Shown: positions 1-7,507 of the stretch, in pieces
How the letters are laid out: the number at the start of each line of letters is the position of its first letter
How positions within the stretch are numbered: the first letter of the stretch is position 1
From: Chloroflexota bacterium
GTDB taxonomy: Bacteria; Chloroflexota; Dehalococcoidia; SZUA-161
Length of the DNA stretch: 9,079 nt
Direction: 5' to 3'
NCBI GenBank assembly: GCA_030668425.1
Contig: DAOUTY010000058.1
Coordinates: forward strand, 1-9,079
Program-made: the position numbers and the translations under genes
The notes under the pieces: generated by a model
What the model was told of the DNA's origin: nothing
The model's database searches: none
Seen by the model: only the letters and a program-made list of their open reading frames with translations

Positions 1-488
1 CCGATGCCGCAATCGACCGTCACTACCAGGCTAACGCCCTGTTCTCTCAGGCCCTTGAGAGCGGCGTGGTTTAACCCGTGTCCCTCGTCAAGGCGATGAG
101 GAATGTAATGAACAGCCCTTCCCCCCAGCCGCGAGATCCCCTCTATCAATAGAACCGTACCGGTAATGCCATCGGCGTCGAAGTCGCCATATACGGCAAT
201 GAGTTCGTCTCCCAGCAAGGCGCGGAGTATCCTGGTCACAGCCTTGTCGATGTCCGTGAGGAGGAGAGGTACATGCGCCAGCCTCTCGTCAGCAGTCAAG
301 TATGGCTCGAACCCAGCAGGGTCTACGATGCCTCGATTGTGGAGCAATTGAACAAGTAGCGGGGTTATGTCTGGTTGTTTGGTTGAGAGATCCCCTTCCT
401 GAGATGGGGACAATGATCCATACCGAAGCCGTTGTTCCAGTACGTCATCCGGAAGCGGGGGGCAGATTTGCCATCTTAGCTGCGTCAA
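1..488 (-). CDS. recJ: Single-stranded-DNA-specific exonuclease RecJ, N-terminal part (runs off the left edge)
   Basis: RecJ is a 5'-3' exonuclease acting on single-stranded DNA in recombination and repair, with a DHH-type metal-dependent phosphoesterase core. Reading the minus strand gives an N-terminus rich in charged residues (RWQI near residue 6), then LLVQLLHNRGI at 44-54, typical of the RecJ leader region. The DHH-family motif I, DFDADG, is at 102-107, the PHRLDEGHGL motif at 130-139, and the start of the next motif, TVDCG, at 157-161. The frame is open to base 1, so only about 162 codons are present; the full protein is usually over 550 residues. I chose the TTG at 488-486 because an in-frame TAA lies four codons upstream and an AGGAG (499-495) sits six bases before it. 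The downstream catalytic motifs, including DHH itself, are outside the window. A sigma-70-type promoter lies about 75 bases upstream of the start, so this gene is probably transcribed independently of the dnaK operon. Confidence 0.93.
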   Translation of the reverse strand, partial: MTQLRWQICPPLPDDVLEQRLRYGSLSPSQEGDLSTKQPDITPLLVQLLHNRGIVDPAGFEPYLTADERLAHVPLLLTDIDKAVTRILRALLGDELIAVYGDFDADGITGTVLLIEGISRLGGRAVHYIPHRLDEGHGLNHAALKGLREQGVSLVVTVDCGI

Positions 489-564
489 CCTTTACTCCTG
501 AAAGTTGGAGGCAGCCTCTATCTCGAACACAGGCCAACTCCATTTTCCAGCCCGGGTGTCTAAA

Positions 565-593
565 AGTGTACACCCCTTTCAGGTACTGGTCAA
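565..593 (-). promoter_or_regulatory. Predicted sigma-70 promoter of recJ
   Basis: On the minus strand a -35 box TTGACC (593-588) is followed after exactly 17 bases by a -10 box TACACT (570-565). Transcription would begin near 558, leaving a leader of about 70 bases before the recJ TTG. This promoter lies inside a 79-codon open frame (684-445) that overlaps the recJ start, which argues against that frame being a gene. Confidence 0.6.
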
Positions 594-735
594 ACCTCGC
601 TCCCCGCACCTCGCAACCTATCACGCCGATTGCCATCGGCAGCACTGAAGATGAAAATGATAGGCCCGTGTATGCTTGAGACAAGCGGGGGATTTCGCTG
701 CATCACACATATCCTATCAACTGAAATTCATTGGC

Positions 736-763
736 GTAGGTTGGCCGACGTCAGCCAACCTAC
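736..763. repeat. 28-base near-perfect inverted repeat
   Basis: The arms GTAGGTTGGC (736-745) and GCCAACCTAC (754-763) are exact reverse complements. The central eight bases contain the palindrome GACGTC, so the whole element is a 28-base palindrome broken only by one C/A mismatch. It is not followed by a T-run on either strand, so it is not an ordinary intrinsic terminator. It could be a dimeric regulator's operator, a cruciform or a dispersed repeat. It lies about 145 bases upstream of the recJ -35 box and beyond the dnaK terminator. Confidence 0.75.
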
Positions 764-804
764 CCACTCGAAGCTGCCAACCTGTATTTTCGCAACAATG
801 TGAT

Positions 805-835
805 AAAAAATAAGGCGGGAAATACCCGCCTTATT
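805..835 (-). terminator. Rho-independent terminator of the hrcA-grpE-dnaK operon
   Basis: Read on the minus strand, an 11-base perfect stem (AATAAGGCGGG pairing with CCCGCCTTATT) with a five-base loop is followed by a T-rich tract. The stem arms are 825-835 and 809-819. The hairpin begins about 58 bases after the dnaK stop. No dnaJ or other gene lies between them, so the operon ends here. Confidence 0.88.
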
Positions 836-893
836 TGTATGGTTATGCGAACGCAGGGCCGGCGCGCTGTGCCTGCATACACGACGCCCTTAA

Positions 894-2807
894 CTATACT
901 TCGCGGAACTCGCCCTCTACAGTTCCTTCGTCGCCCTTGCCCGGTTCCTCCGCGCCTGGTTCCTCAGCACCTGCCTCCTCCCCACCGGGAGGCGGTGTAG
1001 CTCCTGCCTGCTCGTAGACGGCTGCGCCTACCTTCTGCAATGCCTCAGAAAGTTCCTGAGCAGAGCGATTGACTTGCTCAACGTCACTTCCAGATAGAGC
1101 CGACTTCACCGCCGCTATCTTGCCATCAAGCTCCTCCTTCAGGTCAGAGGGCACCTTATCTCCTTGCTCTCTCAGAGTCCTCTCCGCAGTATAGGCCAGG
1201 TTATCAGCCACATTACGGGCCTCAATCTCCTCACGCTTCTTAACATCCTCAGCCGCATGTGCCTCGGCCTCGCGCTGCAGGCGCTCGATCTCCTCCTTGC
1301 TCAGGCCGCTGGAAGCGGTAATGGTTATCTTCTGCTCCCTGCCCGTGCCCTTATCATGGGCCTTGACGCTGATAATACCATTGGCGTCGATGTCGAAGCT
1401 AACCTCGATCTGAGGCATACCACGAGGAGCGGGAAGGATGCCATCAAGCATAAAACGCCCCAAGGTCCTGTTATCGGTAGCCATAGGACGCTCTCCCTGA
1501 AGCACATGAATCTCCACGCCGGGCTGGTTATCGGCAGCCGTACTGAATATCTGGCTCTTCGACGTGGGGATAGTGGTATTGCGGGAGATGAGGGAAGTCA
1601 TCACCCCACCCAGGGTCTCAATGCCCAGAGTAAGGGGAGTGATGTCGAGCAGCAGCACATCCCTGACGTCCCCCTTGAGCACCCCCGCCTGAATCGCCGC
1701 TCCAACGCCAACCACCTCATCAGGGTTGACGCCCTTGTGCGGCTCCTTGCCGAAAAGTTCTTTAACCTTCTCCTGCACCAAAGGCATCCTGGTCTGACCG
1801 CCGACAAGGATAACCTCATCGATCTGGCTGGTGGCCATACCAGCGTCGGTTAGCGCCTGGCGGCAAGGCTCGACGGTCTTTTCCACCAGATCCATCACCA
1901 ATTGCTCCAGCTTGGCTCTTGTCAGAGTAATATTCAGGTGTTTGGGGCCGGAGGCGTCAGCGGTGATGAAGGGAAGATTGATATCGGTCTGCAACACGGT
2001 GGAGAGTTCACACTTGGCCTTTTCCGCAGCCTCCTTCAGCCGCTGCAGCGCCATCTTATCCTGCCTGAGATCGATTCCCTGATCCCGCTTATATTCGTCA
2101 CACAGCCAGTCCATTACACGCTGGTCGAAATCGTCGCCGCCCAGATGGGTATCGCCATTGGTCGATTTGACCTGGAAGGTCCCCTCGCCCAGCTCTAAGA
2201 TCGAGATATCGAAGGTGCCCCCTCCGAGGTCATAGACGGCGATAGTCTCGTCTTTTTTCTTATCCAGTCCATAGGCCAGGGCAGCAGCAGTGGGCTCATT
2301 GACAATGCGCAGGACCTCGAGCCCGGCGACTTTGCCGGCATCCTTGGTCGCCTGCCGCTGGCTATCACTGAAGTAGGCAGGAACCGTTATCACCGCTTCA
2401 GTGACCTTCTCTCCAAGATAAGCCTCGGCATCTGCCTTCATCTTCTGCAGGATCATCGCCGAGACCTCCGATGGGCTGTACTCCCTGTCGCCCATCTTGA
2501 CCTGGACATCGCCATTAGGGGCTTCGCTCAACTTGAAGGGCACCAATTTCTGGTCTGCCTTCACCGTGGCTTCATTGAACTTGCGCCCTATAAACCGCTT
2601 GATGCTGAAGATGGTATTCTCCGGGTTGGTAACCGCCTGGCGCTTGGCAACCTGCCCCACCATGCGCTCGCCGGTCTTGCTCACCGCTACCACAGAGGGG
2701 ACAATCCGACCCCCCTCCTGGCTCGGAATAACTGTTGGCTCCCCTGCCTCCATAATAGCAACGCAGCTATTGGTCGTGCCCAGATCGATACCGATTACTT
2801 TACCCAT
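894..2807 (-). CDS. dnaK: Molecular chaperone DnaK (Hsp70)
   Basis: Cytoplasmic ATP-dependent Hsp70 that binds and releases unfolded polypeptides, working with GrpE and a DnaJ co-chaperone. The 637-residue length is normal. The ATPase domain shows GIDLGTTNS at 6-14, VPAYF at 142-146, NEPTAAALAYG at 170-180, DLGGGTFD at 193-200 and LVGGQTRMP at 334-342. The hydrophobic interdomain linker VLLLDITPL is at about 384-392, followed by the beta-sandwich substrate-binding domain and the helical lid from about residue 500. The C-terminal tail (about 601-637) is acidic and Gly/Pro/Glu-rich with a short tandem GAEEP repeat, and ends in FREV. The ATG at 2807 has a GGAGG (2818-2814) six bases upstream. 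It is the last gene of the hrcA-grpE-dnaK unit, 33 bases after grpE, and is followed by the terminator, so a DnaJ partner must be encoded elsewhere. Control should be through the CIRCE element upstream of hrcA. Confidence 0.99.
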   Translation of the reverse strand: MGKVIGIDLGTTNSCVAIMEAGEPTVIPSQEGGRIVPSVVAVSKTGERMVGQVAKRQAVTNPENTIFSIKRFIGRKFNEATVKADQKLVPFKLSEAPNGDVQVKMGDREYSPSEVSAMILQKMKADAEAYLGEKVTEAVITVPAYFSDSQRQATKDAGKVAGLEVLRIVNEPTAAALAYGLDKKKDETIAVYDLGGGTFDISILELGEGTFQVKSTNGDTHLGGDDFDQRVMDWLCDEYKRDQGIDLRQDKMALQRLKEAAEKAKCELSTVLQTDINLPFITADASGPKHLNITLTRAKLEQLVMDLVEKTVEPCRQALTDAGMATSQIDEVILVGGQTRMPLVQEKVKELFGKEPHKGVNPDEVVGVGAAIQAGVLKGDVRDVLLLDITPLTLGIETLGGVMTSLISRNTTIPTSKSQIFSTAADNQPGVEIHVLQGERPMATDNRTLGRFMLDGILPAPRGMPQIEVSFDIDANGIISVKAHDKGTGREQKITITASSGLSKEEIERLQREAEAHAAEDVKKREEIEARNVADNLAYTAERTLREQGDKVPSDLKEELDGKIAAVKSALSGSDVEQVNRSAQELSEALQKVGAAVYEQAGATPPPGGEEAGAEEPGAEEPGKGDEGTVEGEFREV

Positions 2808-2840
2808 ATCCTACCTCCACGGAGTTGTATTGATATATTC

Positions 2841-3383
2841 TCAGCCCTCTGCAGACTCAGCCCCTTCCTTCCCCACCTTAACCATGGAAGGGCGGAGCAA
2901 GCGATCGCGAAGTCTATAGCCCTTCTGTATTTCTTCGCAAATCTTCCCTTCCTCACCGTCCACGCACATCACGGCTTCGTGGAGATTGGGGTCGAAAGCC
3001 CCGCCCTCAGCCTCAATCTCTGAAAGCCCCCGTTCCCCGAGAACCGCTTTAAGCTTACGATGGATGAGCCTGATACCATCGACCCAAGTAGGTCCATCGA
3101 AATCATCAGAAACGTTCTCTAGAGCTCTCTCAAAGTCATCCAAGACGGGAAGCAGGTCCTTGATGAGACTGGCATTAGCGAAGCTGGCTATCTCAGCACG
3201 TTCCTGCTCGTTGCGTCTCTTGTAATTGATGAAGTCCGCCTCCGCTCGCTGCCAGTTGGCCAGATGCTTCTCCGCCTGCTCCTTCGCCTCCTCAAGCTCC
3301 TTCTTAACCGATTCCAAGTCCTCCGTTACCTCAATCTCCCGCTCTTCAACGTCTCCATGCGCTGCATCTTCTTTATCCGGCAA
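2841..3383 (-). CDS. grpE: GrpE, nucleotide exchange factor for DnaK
   Basis: GrpE is a homodimeric co-chaperone that releases ADP from DnaK. The N-terminal part is Glu/Lys-rich and predicted to form the long dimerising coiled coil (EDLESVKKELEEAKEQAEKH). The core ANWQRAEADFINYKRR, the FDPNLHEAV segment and the C-terminal IQKGYRLRDRLLRPSMVKV are typical of the family. I place the start at the TTG 3383-3381, giving 180 residues, because the purine tract GAGGAAGGAAGGA lies just upstream on the minus strand (3400-3388). The longest frame begins at a GTG at 3431 (196 residues) but has no visible ribosome-binding site there; an in-frame TTG at 3407 is also possible. The family's N-terminus is poorly conserved and does not decide the question. 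The gene lies between hrcA and dnaK in the same operon. Confidence 0.97.
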   Translation of the reverse strand: MPDKEDAAHGDVEEREIEVTEDLESVKKELEEAKEQAEKHLANWQRAEADFINYKRRNEQERAEIASFANASLIKDLLPVLDDFERALENVSDDFDGPTWVDGIRLIHRKLKAVLGERGLSEIEAEGGAFDPNLHEAVMCVDGEEGKICEEIQKGYRLRDRLLRPSMVKVGKEGAESAEG

Positions 3384-3454
3384 AAAATCCTTCCTTCCTC
3401 TGGCCAAACTACACCACCCCTCTCCAATCACTAAATAGCAACGACACAGCTCGC

Positions 3455-4471
3455 CTACGACCCGTACAGCTCACCCAGCATTTCACTCATCACCGAGGAC
3501 ACGAAACGGACAGTGGGAATAGCACGACTGTACTGCATTCGAGTCGGCCCCATGACACCAATGGCTCCACCGACCTCCCCAGGAATGCCGTACCTGGTAA
3601 TAATCACACTGCAGTCACGCATAACGTCCTGTTTGTTCTCCCTCCCTATGACTACTCGCACGCCTTCTCCTGTCAGTACCTGCGGCAGGAGCGACTTGAG
3701 CAGGTTCCTCTCCTCAAAAAACTCGACAATTGCAGCTAACCTGCTGCTCGAAGCAAACTCAGGTTGACTCAGCATGTGTCGCAAGCCATCGACCCAGGGG
3801 TCTTCATAAGCCTCCTCCTCTTCAGCCTGCATTATATGCACCACAGTCCTGGTCACCTGCTCCTCCAGACGAGAAAGTCCCAAGCCCCTGGTGGCTATCT
3901 CAGAACCACTAAGCCCCCCACAGGCGGAGGTAAGTCTCCTGGCCGCCGCGCTGAGTTCCTCCTGAGTAACAGCCTCCTCCAAAGTAAGAACCTGCTGCTT
4001 TAGCTTGGCCTCCCTGAGTACCAGGACAAGAAGAGCCAGGAATTCCTGAAGAGAGATAAGTTCCAGGTGTTTGAGCCGGGATTCATAGGGCTTGGGTAGA
4101 GTGACGATAGCTACATTACGCACCGCGCGTGACAATATAGCAGCAGCAAGACGAATCCATTCCTCAATCTCACCCTCCACCTGATGAAATTGGTGCCGTA
4201 TCAAGCGCTGTTCGACTAAAGAAAGTTGAACACCACCCATCATTGATTCTATATAGCAACGATACCCCTTATCCTCAGGGATGCGCCCCGCTGAGGTATG
4301 GGGTTGAGTGAGATAACCATCTTCCTCTAGTTCCATCATCTCGTTGCGGATTGTAGCCGAACTCACCCCCAGCCCCTTGCGAGCAACAGCCTCCGAGCTC
4401 ACAGGCAATCCAGTTGAAATATACTCACCGACAACGATCTTGAGGATACGCTCTCTCCTCTGCGTGAGCAT
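3455..4471 (-). CDS. hrcA: Heat-inducible transcription repressor HrcA
   Basis: HrcA is a dimeric repressor that binds CIRCE operators and shuts off chaperone operons when GroE capacity is adequate. The N-terminal winged helix is clear: LPVSSEAVARK at about 22-32, the recognition segment GVSSATIRNEM at about 35-45, then LEEDGYLTQPHTSAGRIP at 48-65. The C-terminal part carries the family motif GVMGPTRMQYSRAIPTV from about residue 305. I use the ATG at 4471-4469 (338 residues) because AAGGAGG (4482-4476) precedes it at proper spacing. The frame extends six codons further to a TTG at 4489, but that would place the ribosome-binding site inside the gene. It is the first gene of the operon, and a perfect CIRCE lies about 20 bases upstream, so it is autoregulated. 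Confidence 0.98.
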   Translation of the reverse strand: MLTQRRERILKIVVGEYISTGLPVSSEAVARKGLGVSSATIRNEMMELEEDGYLTQPHTSAGRIPEDKGYRCYIESMMGGVQLSLVEQRLIRHQFHQVEGEIEEWIRLAAAILSRAVRNVAIVTLPKPYESRLKHLELISLQEFLALLVLVLREAKLKQQVLTLEEAVTQEELSAAARRLTSACGGLSGSEIATRGLGLSRLEEQVTRTVVHIMQAEEEEAYEDPWVDGLRHMLSQPEFASSSRLAAIVEFFEERNLLKSLLPQVLTGEGVRVVIGRENKQDVMRDCSVIITRYGIPGEVGGAIGVMGPTRMQYSRAIPTVRFVSSVMSEMLGELYGS

Positions 4472-4490
4472 TCTCCCTCCTTCTCCCAAA

Positions 4491-4517
4491 TTAGCACTCT
4501 TAAGCCAAGAGTGCTAA
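4491..4517. promoter_or_regulatory. CIRCE operator (HrcA-binding inverted repeat)
   Basis: TTAGCACTC (4491-4499), a nine-base spacer and GAGTGCTAA (4509-4517) match the canonical CIRCE consensus at every position. It sits between the predicted start of transcription and the hrcA ribosome-binding site, where bound HrcA would block the operon promoter. Confidence 0.98.
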
Positions 4518-4527
4518 CACATAACTA

Positions 4528-4557
4528 ACTCTATCACCCCACACTCAATTTTGTCAA
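4528..4557 (-). promoter_or_regulatory. Predicted sigma-70 promoter of the hrcA-grpE-dnaK operon
   Basis: On the minus strand a perfect -35 box TTGACA (4557-4552) is followed after 18 bases by TAGAGT (4533-4528), a 4/6 match to the -10 consensus. Transcription would start near 4521, only a few bases before CIRCE, which is the usual arrangement. The -10 assignment is weaker than the -35. Confidence 0.6.
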
Positions 4558-4754
4558 GGCGTCTTCTTCGTTCCCGTAATAGTAATATATCATCTCCCTC
4601 CTCGATTTGATTGCAATTGCCACGGGATTCCAACGGCCCTGGCACAAGATGGATAAGGCCATAACCGACTATATACAATTGTACTCAATTAGTATTAAGA
4701 ACCCATGAAGCACTCAAACGGATAATTCGGGAGGGTCTTACCATCAGATTACAA

Positions 4755-4783
4755 TTGACCTTGAGTATCAAGTTTGCTATACT
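4755..4783 (+). promoter_or_regulatory. Predicted sigma-70 promoter of fabH
   Basis: A -35 box TTGACC (4755-4760) and a -10 box TATACT (4778-4783) are separated by exactly 17 bases, so transcription should start near 4790. The -35 box coincides with the first TTG codon of the longest fabH frame, which shows that this codon is not the real start. Confidence 0.75.
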
Positions 4784-4817
4784 AACTCCTCGATTAGCGC
4801 TTAAGAAAGGGCCCCCC

Positions 4818-5804
4818 TTGACTCGATATGCAAGGGTTACCGGTTGGGGCAAGTACTTGCCCGACAAGGTGCTTACAAACCAGGAGTTGGAGCAAATGGT
4901 CAACACCGAAGACTCCTGGATTAGCAGCCGTACTGGGATCAGGGAAAGAAGGATCGCAGCCGCTGACGAAACAGCATCGACGATGGGAGTGCTTGCCAGC
5001 AGGGAGGCTCTCGCCATTTCCGGGCTTCCACCGGACTCCCTCGACCTAGTAATAGGAGCTACGTGCACCCCTGACCATATCTTCCCCGCCTGCGCCTCTT
5101 TAGTACAGGACTCCCTGGGTGCAAAGAAAGCAGCCGCCTTCGACATCAATGCCGCTTGCAGCGGCTTCGTCTATGCCCTGGCAACAGCCTGCCAGTTCAT
5201 TGCCGCGGGAAGCTACAACAACGTCCTGGTTGTAGGCAGCGAGGTTTACTCGCGGATTCTGGATTGGCAGGATCGCAGCACCTGCGTGCTCTTCGGTGAC
5301 GGCGCAGGAGCAGTGGTGATACAGGCCAGCGATTCGCCGTCAGGGCCCTTTAGCTTTATCTTGGGCAACGATGGCTCCGGGGCAGGTACCATCTATACCC
5401 CGGGCCCTTGCGGCGTGAATGACGGGCGTTACTTTATCACTATGAAAGGACCGGAGACGTACAGGTTCGCCGTCAACATCATGTGCCAGGCAACCAAGGA
5501 GGTTGTCGCCGCCGCCGGCCTCGATCTCAGTGATATTGATCTCATCATCCCGCATCAAGCCAATACGCGCATCATCAAATCTGCAGCCAGACTGCTCGAC
5601 ATACCTCTCGACAAGTTCTTTGTCAATGTGGATCGCTACGGCAATACCTCAGCGGCCTCGATTCCCATCGCTCTTTGTGAAGCCGTGGAGGAAGGTCGGG
5701 TCAAGAACGGCGATCGTCTGGTCATGGTCGGGTTTGGCGGCGGTCTTAGCTGGGCAGCCATGTTGATTGAATGGGCCCCCGGCGAGAGAACGCCCCAGAC
5801 TTGA
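4818..5804 (+). CDS. fabH: Beta-ketoacyl-ACP synthase III (FabH)
   Basis: FabH condenses a short acyl-CoA primer with malonyl-ACP, the first step of each fatty-acid chain, in the cytoplasm. Starting at TTG 4818 the protein has 328 residues, normal for the family. The catalytic triad is complete: Cys114 in DINAACSGF, His246 in IIPHQANTRI and Asn276 in YGNTSAASIP. SSRTGIRER near the N-terminus, GDGAGAVVI and the C-terminal GFGGGLSWA are family hallmarks. The start is chosen because RYARVTGWGKYLP directly after it matches the usual FabH N-terminus, AAGAAAGG lies about seven bases upstream, and the promoter occupies the upstream extension of the frame. It stands alone rather than in a fab gene cluster, divergent from hrcA. 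Primer preference (acetyl or branched) cannot be told from the sequence by eye. A thiolase-like 3-oxoacyl-ACP synthase of related function is the only alternative. Confidence 0.95.
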   Translation: MTRYARVTGWGKYLPDKVLTNQELEQMVNTEDSWISSRTGIRERRIAAADETASTMGVLASREALAISGLPPDSLDLVIGATCTPDHIFPACASLVQDSLGAKKAAAFDINAACSGFVYALATACQFIAAGSYNNVLVVGSEVYSRILDWQDRSTCVLFGDGAGAVVIQASDSPSGPFSFILGNDGSGAGTIYTPGPCGVNDGRYFITMKGPETYRFAVNIMCQATKEVVAAAGLDLSDIDLIIPHQANTRIIKSAARLLDIPLDKFFVNVDRYGNTSAASIPIALCEAVEEGRVKNGDRLVMVGFGGGLSWAAMLIEWAPGERTPQT

Positions 5805-5908
5805 GTGTCTAAGCGGTCAGGCTCCTAGAACCCAGCCTATGTTCAATCCAGAGCTATGCGAAAGATGGACCACACAATGCAACAAAGACTAGTGAAAGGA
5901 AAGGTGAA

Positions 5909-7342
5909 TTGCTTGATCTCGCAATCATCATAATCTACTTTTTGGGCATGCTAGCCATAGGCGTCTATGTCTATCGAAAGAGGCAAGCCTCGAGCAATGA
6001 CGGCTTCTTCGTAGCCAACCGCAGCGGCACTACCTTGCTCATTGCCGGCTCGCTCTGCGCTACATTCATAGGATCATCAGTCGCGATCGGCATGGTAGGC
6101 CGCGGATACAGAATGGGGCTTCCTGGTGCCTGGTGGCTTCTCGTGGGTGCGATTGGCCTGTTAATATTGGGCTTGTTTTTTGCTCGTAAAGTGAGGAGGT
6201 TTGGGCTCTATACCCTGCCAGAGCTGCTGGAGAAGCAATACGGCAGAAAAGCGGGGCTCGCAGCCTCTATCCTGATCGTGGTTGCCTGGATAGCCATCGT
6301 GGCTGCGCAGATAATCGCTGCGGGCAAAGTTCTTACCGTTTTTCTGCCCTTTGACCTTTCTCACCTAATGGCTATCTCCGCTCTCGTATTTGTTATATAT
6401 ACGGTTCTTGGAGGCCAGTACTCAGTAATCAGGACCGACCTTGTCCAGTTTGGCATATTGATAGTAGGAATCCTGATAACCCTGGGATTCGTTGTAGATC
6501 GCATGGGAGGGATCAGTGGATTGACTTCTTCCCTCCCCTCGGAGTACTTCTCCTTCCCGACGAATTCGAGTTTCGAATGGTATCCACTGGTGGTACTTCT
6601 AATCCTGACGGGCTCGACCTACATAGTAGGCCCCGATATATACTCCCGCCTGTTTTGCGCACGTGATGAGAAAGTGGCCAGGTCATCTGCGATCGGGGCA
6701 GGATTGGTGGCAATACCAGTTGCATTCATATTCGTGCTGATAGGCATGGGAGCAATGGCCCTTTTCCCTGATATTTCCTCTCAAAATCCTACCCTGTCTT
6801 TCGCACAAGCCTCCGAGCTCGCTTTTCCCACCTTGATTGAAAACATTCTGCCCATCGGAGTAGCCGGCCTGGTGGCCGCAGCTCTGCTGGCCGCCATTAT
6901 GTCCTCCGCAGATACCATCCTGCTGACCACGAGCACCATACTGAGTCAGGATGTCTATAAACGCATTTCTCCAGAAATGAGCGAGCGGAAGAGCCTCATT
7001 ATCACCAGAGCTGGCGTGATTTTACTTGGAGCCGCTGCCTTGCTAATCGCCTGGCAGCGTCCCGGCATAATTAGCTCGCTCTTGCTGGCGTACACTATCT
7101 TTACCAGTGGAATAGTAATTCCGGTAATTGCAGGGTTTTACAAAGATAAGCTGAAGGTGAACTCAGCAGGCGCAATAGCGGCTATAATCGGTGGTGGAGG
7201 GACAGCGCTGGCCATAAACAGATTGCAGGCAGCGAATATATTGGGAGTAGAGAAGCTGGAATTAGTAGGATTCGGCGTTTGCATTGTACTTCTGTTCGGC
7301 GTAAGCTGGATCACCAGGAAGGCTGGTTTGCTTTCCCAGTAA
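5909..7342 (+). CDS. Sodium:solute symporter (SSS family, LeuT-like fold)
   Basis: A 477-residue integral membrane protein predicted to couple sodium entry to uptake of a small organic solute. About 13 hydrophobic segments are visible (roughly 4-22, 42-62, 71-92, 116-139, 152-168, 180-198, 225-240, 262-287, 314-342, 362-382, 386-410, 418-436, 450-468), the usual SSS number. The signature LGGQYSVIRTDLVQ is at 167-180, and AAIMSSADTILLTTSTILSQDVY at about 328-350 carries the serine-rich helix that binds sodium in this family. The TTG at 5909 is taken as the start because AAAGGA (5895-5900) lies eight bases upstream and the first membrane helix begins at residue 4. The substrate cannot be named; proline-, pantothenate- and acetate-type members share these features. 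A gap of 104 bases follows fabH with no clear terminator or promoter, so cotranscription with fabH is possible but unproven. Confidence 0.93.
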   Translation: MLDLAIIIIYFLGMLAIGVYVYRKRQASSNDGFFVANRSGTTLLIAGSLCATFIGSSVAIGMVGRGYRMGLPGAWWLLVGAIGLLILGLFFARKVRRFGLYTLPELLEKQYGRKAGLAASILIVVAWIAIVAAQIIAAGKVLTVFLPFDLSHLMAISALVFVIYTVLGGQYSVIRTDLVQFGILIVGILITLGFVVDRMGGISGLTSSLPSEYFSFPTNSSFEWYPLVVLLILTGSTYIVGPDIYSRLFCARDEKVARSSAIGAGLVAIPVAFIFVLIGMGAMALFPDISSQNPTLSFAQASELAFPTLIENILPIGVAGLVAAALLAAIMSSADTILLTTSTILSQDVYKRISPEMSERKSLIITRAGVILLGAAALLIAWQRPGIISSLLLAYTIFTSGIVIPVIAGFYKDKLKVNSAGAIAAIIGGGGTALAINRLQAANILGVEKLELVGFGVCIVLLFGVSWITRKAGLLSQ

Positions 7343-7423
7343 AGCTCAGACTATAGGTACTGTTCACCGTGCTCTCATTCTTAGCTGAAGGCCTGGAGGA
7401 GGGGGGCAGGGGCAAAGCTCCGT

Positions 7424-7444
7424 GTCATTGCGAGCGAAGCGAAG
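7424..7444. repeat. Copy of a short dispersed intergenic repeat (TCATTGCGAGCGAAGCGAAG type)
   Basis: The string GTCATTGCGAGCGAAGCGAAG matches the core of a short repeat I recall as scattered through intergenic regions of several unrelated bacterial groups, usually continuing CAATC. Here the match ends in GGCTC, so the copy looks truncated or diverged. Only one copy is in the window, so its repetitive nature rests on memory. Confidence 0.5.
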
Positions 7445-7452
7445 GGCTCAGG

Positions 7453-7482
7453 GGGACATAGAAGTGCCTGAACGCTTACAAT
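7453..7482 (+). promoter_or_regulatory. Possible promoter of the MBL-fold gene
   Basis: GGGACA (7453-7458, 4/6 match to -35) and TACAAT (7477-7482, 5/6 match to -10) are 18 bases apart. Transcription would start near 7489, just before the GGAGG at 7492-7496. It is weaker than the recJ and fabH promoters. Confidence 0.4.
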
Positions 7483-7507
7483 TAAAGGAACGGAGGGATT
7501 AGGTAAC

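Larger units (their letters stand above)
489..893. other. Intergenic region between recJ and dnaK
   Basis: These 405 bases contain no convincing gene. They hold the recJ ribosome-binding site (495-499), the recJ promoter (565-593), a 28-base near-palindrome (736-763) and the terminator of the dnaK operon (805-835). Short open frames on both strands here have no recognisable sequence and overlap recJ or these signals. Confidence 0.7.
4518..4817. other. Divergent intergenic region between hrcA and fabH
   Basis: This 300-base region separates the divergent heat-shock operon and fabH. It carries the hrcA promoter at the left end (4528-4557) and the fabH promoter at the right end (4755-4783). The 200 or so bases between are A+T-richer, with the short palindrome TACAATTGTA at 4674-4683. 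I see no gene there. Confidence 0.6.

Noticed and set aside
445..684. 79-codon minus-strand open frame overlapping the start of recJ
   Set aside because: It overlaps the first 14 codons or so of recJ in another frame, contains the recJ promoter and ribosome-binding site, and has no recognisable sequence.
1164..1853. 229-codon plus-strand open frame antisense to dnaK
   Set aside because: It lies wholly within the well-supported dnaK coding region, and its translation shows no family resemblance; long antisense frames are common opposite dnaK.
4685..5149. 154-codon minus-strand open frame antisense to the start of fabH
   Set aside because: It overlaps the fabH coding sequence and promoter and shows no recognisable domain.
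5805..5908. Search for a terminator or promoter between fabH and the symporter
   Set aside because: Only a weak five-base AGGCT/AGCCT stem is present, with no T-run, and no paired -35/-10 boxes could be supported.
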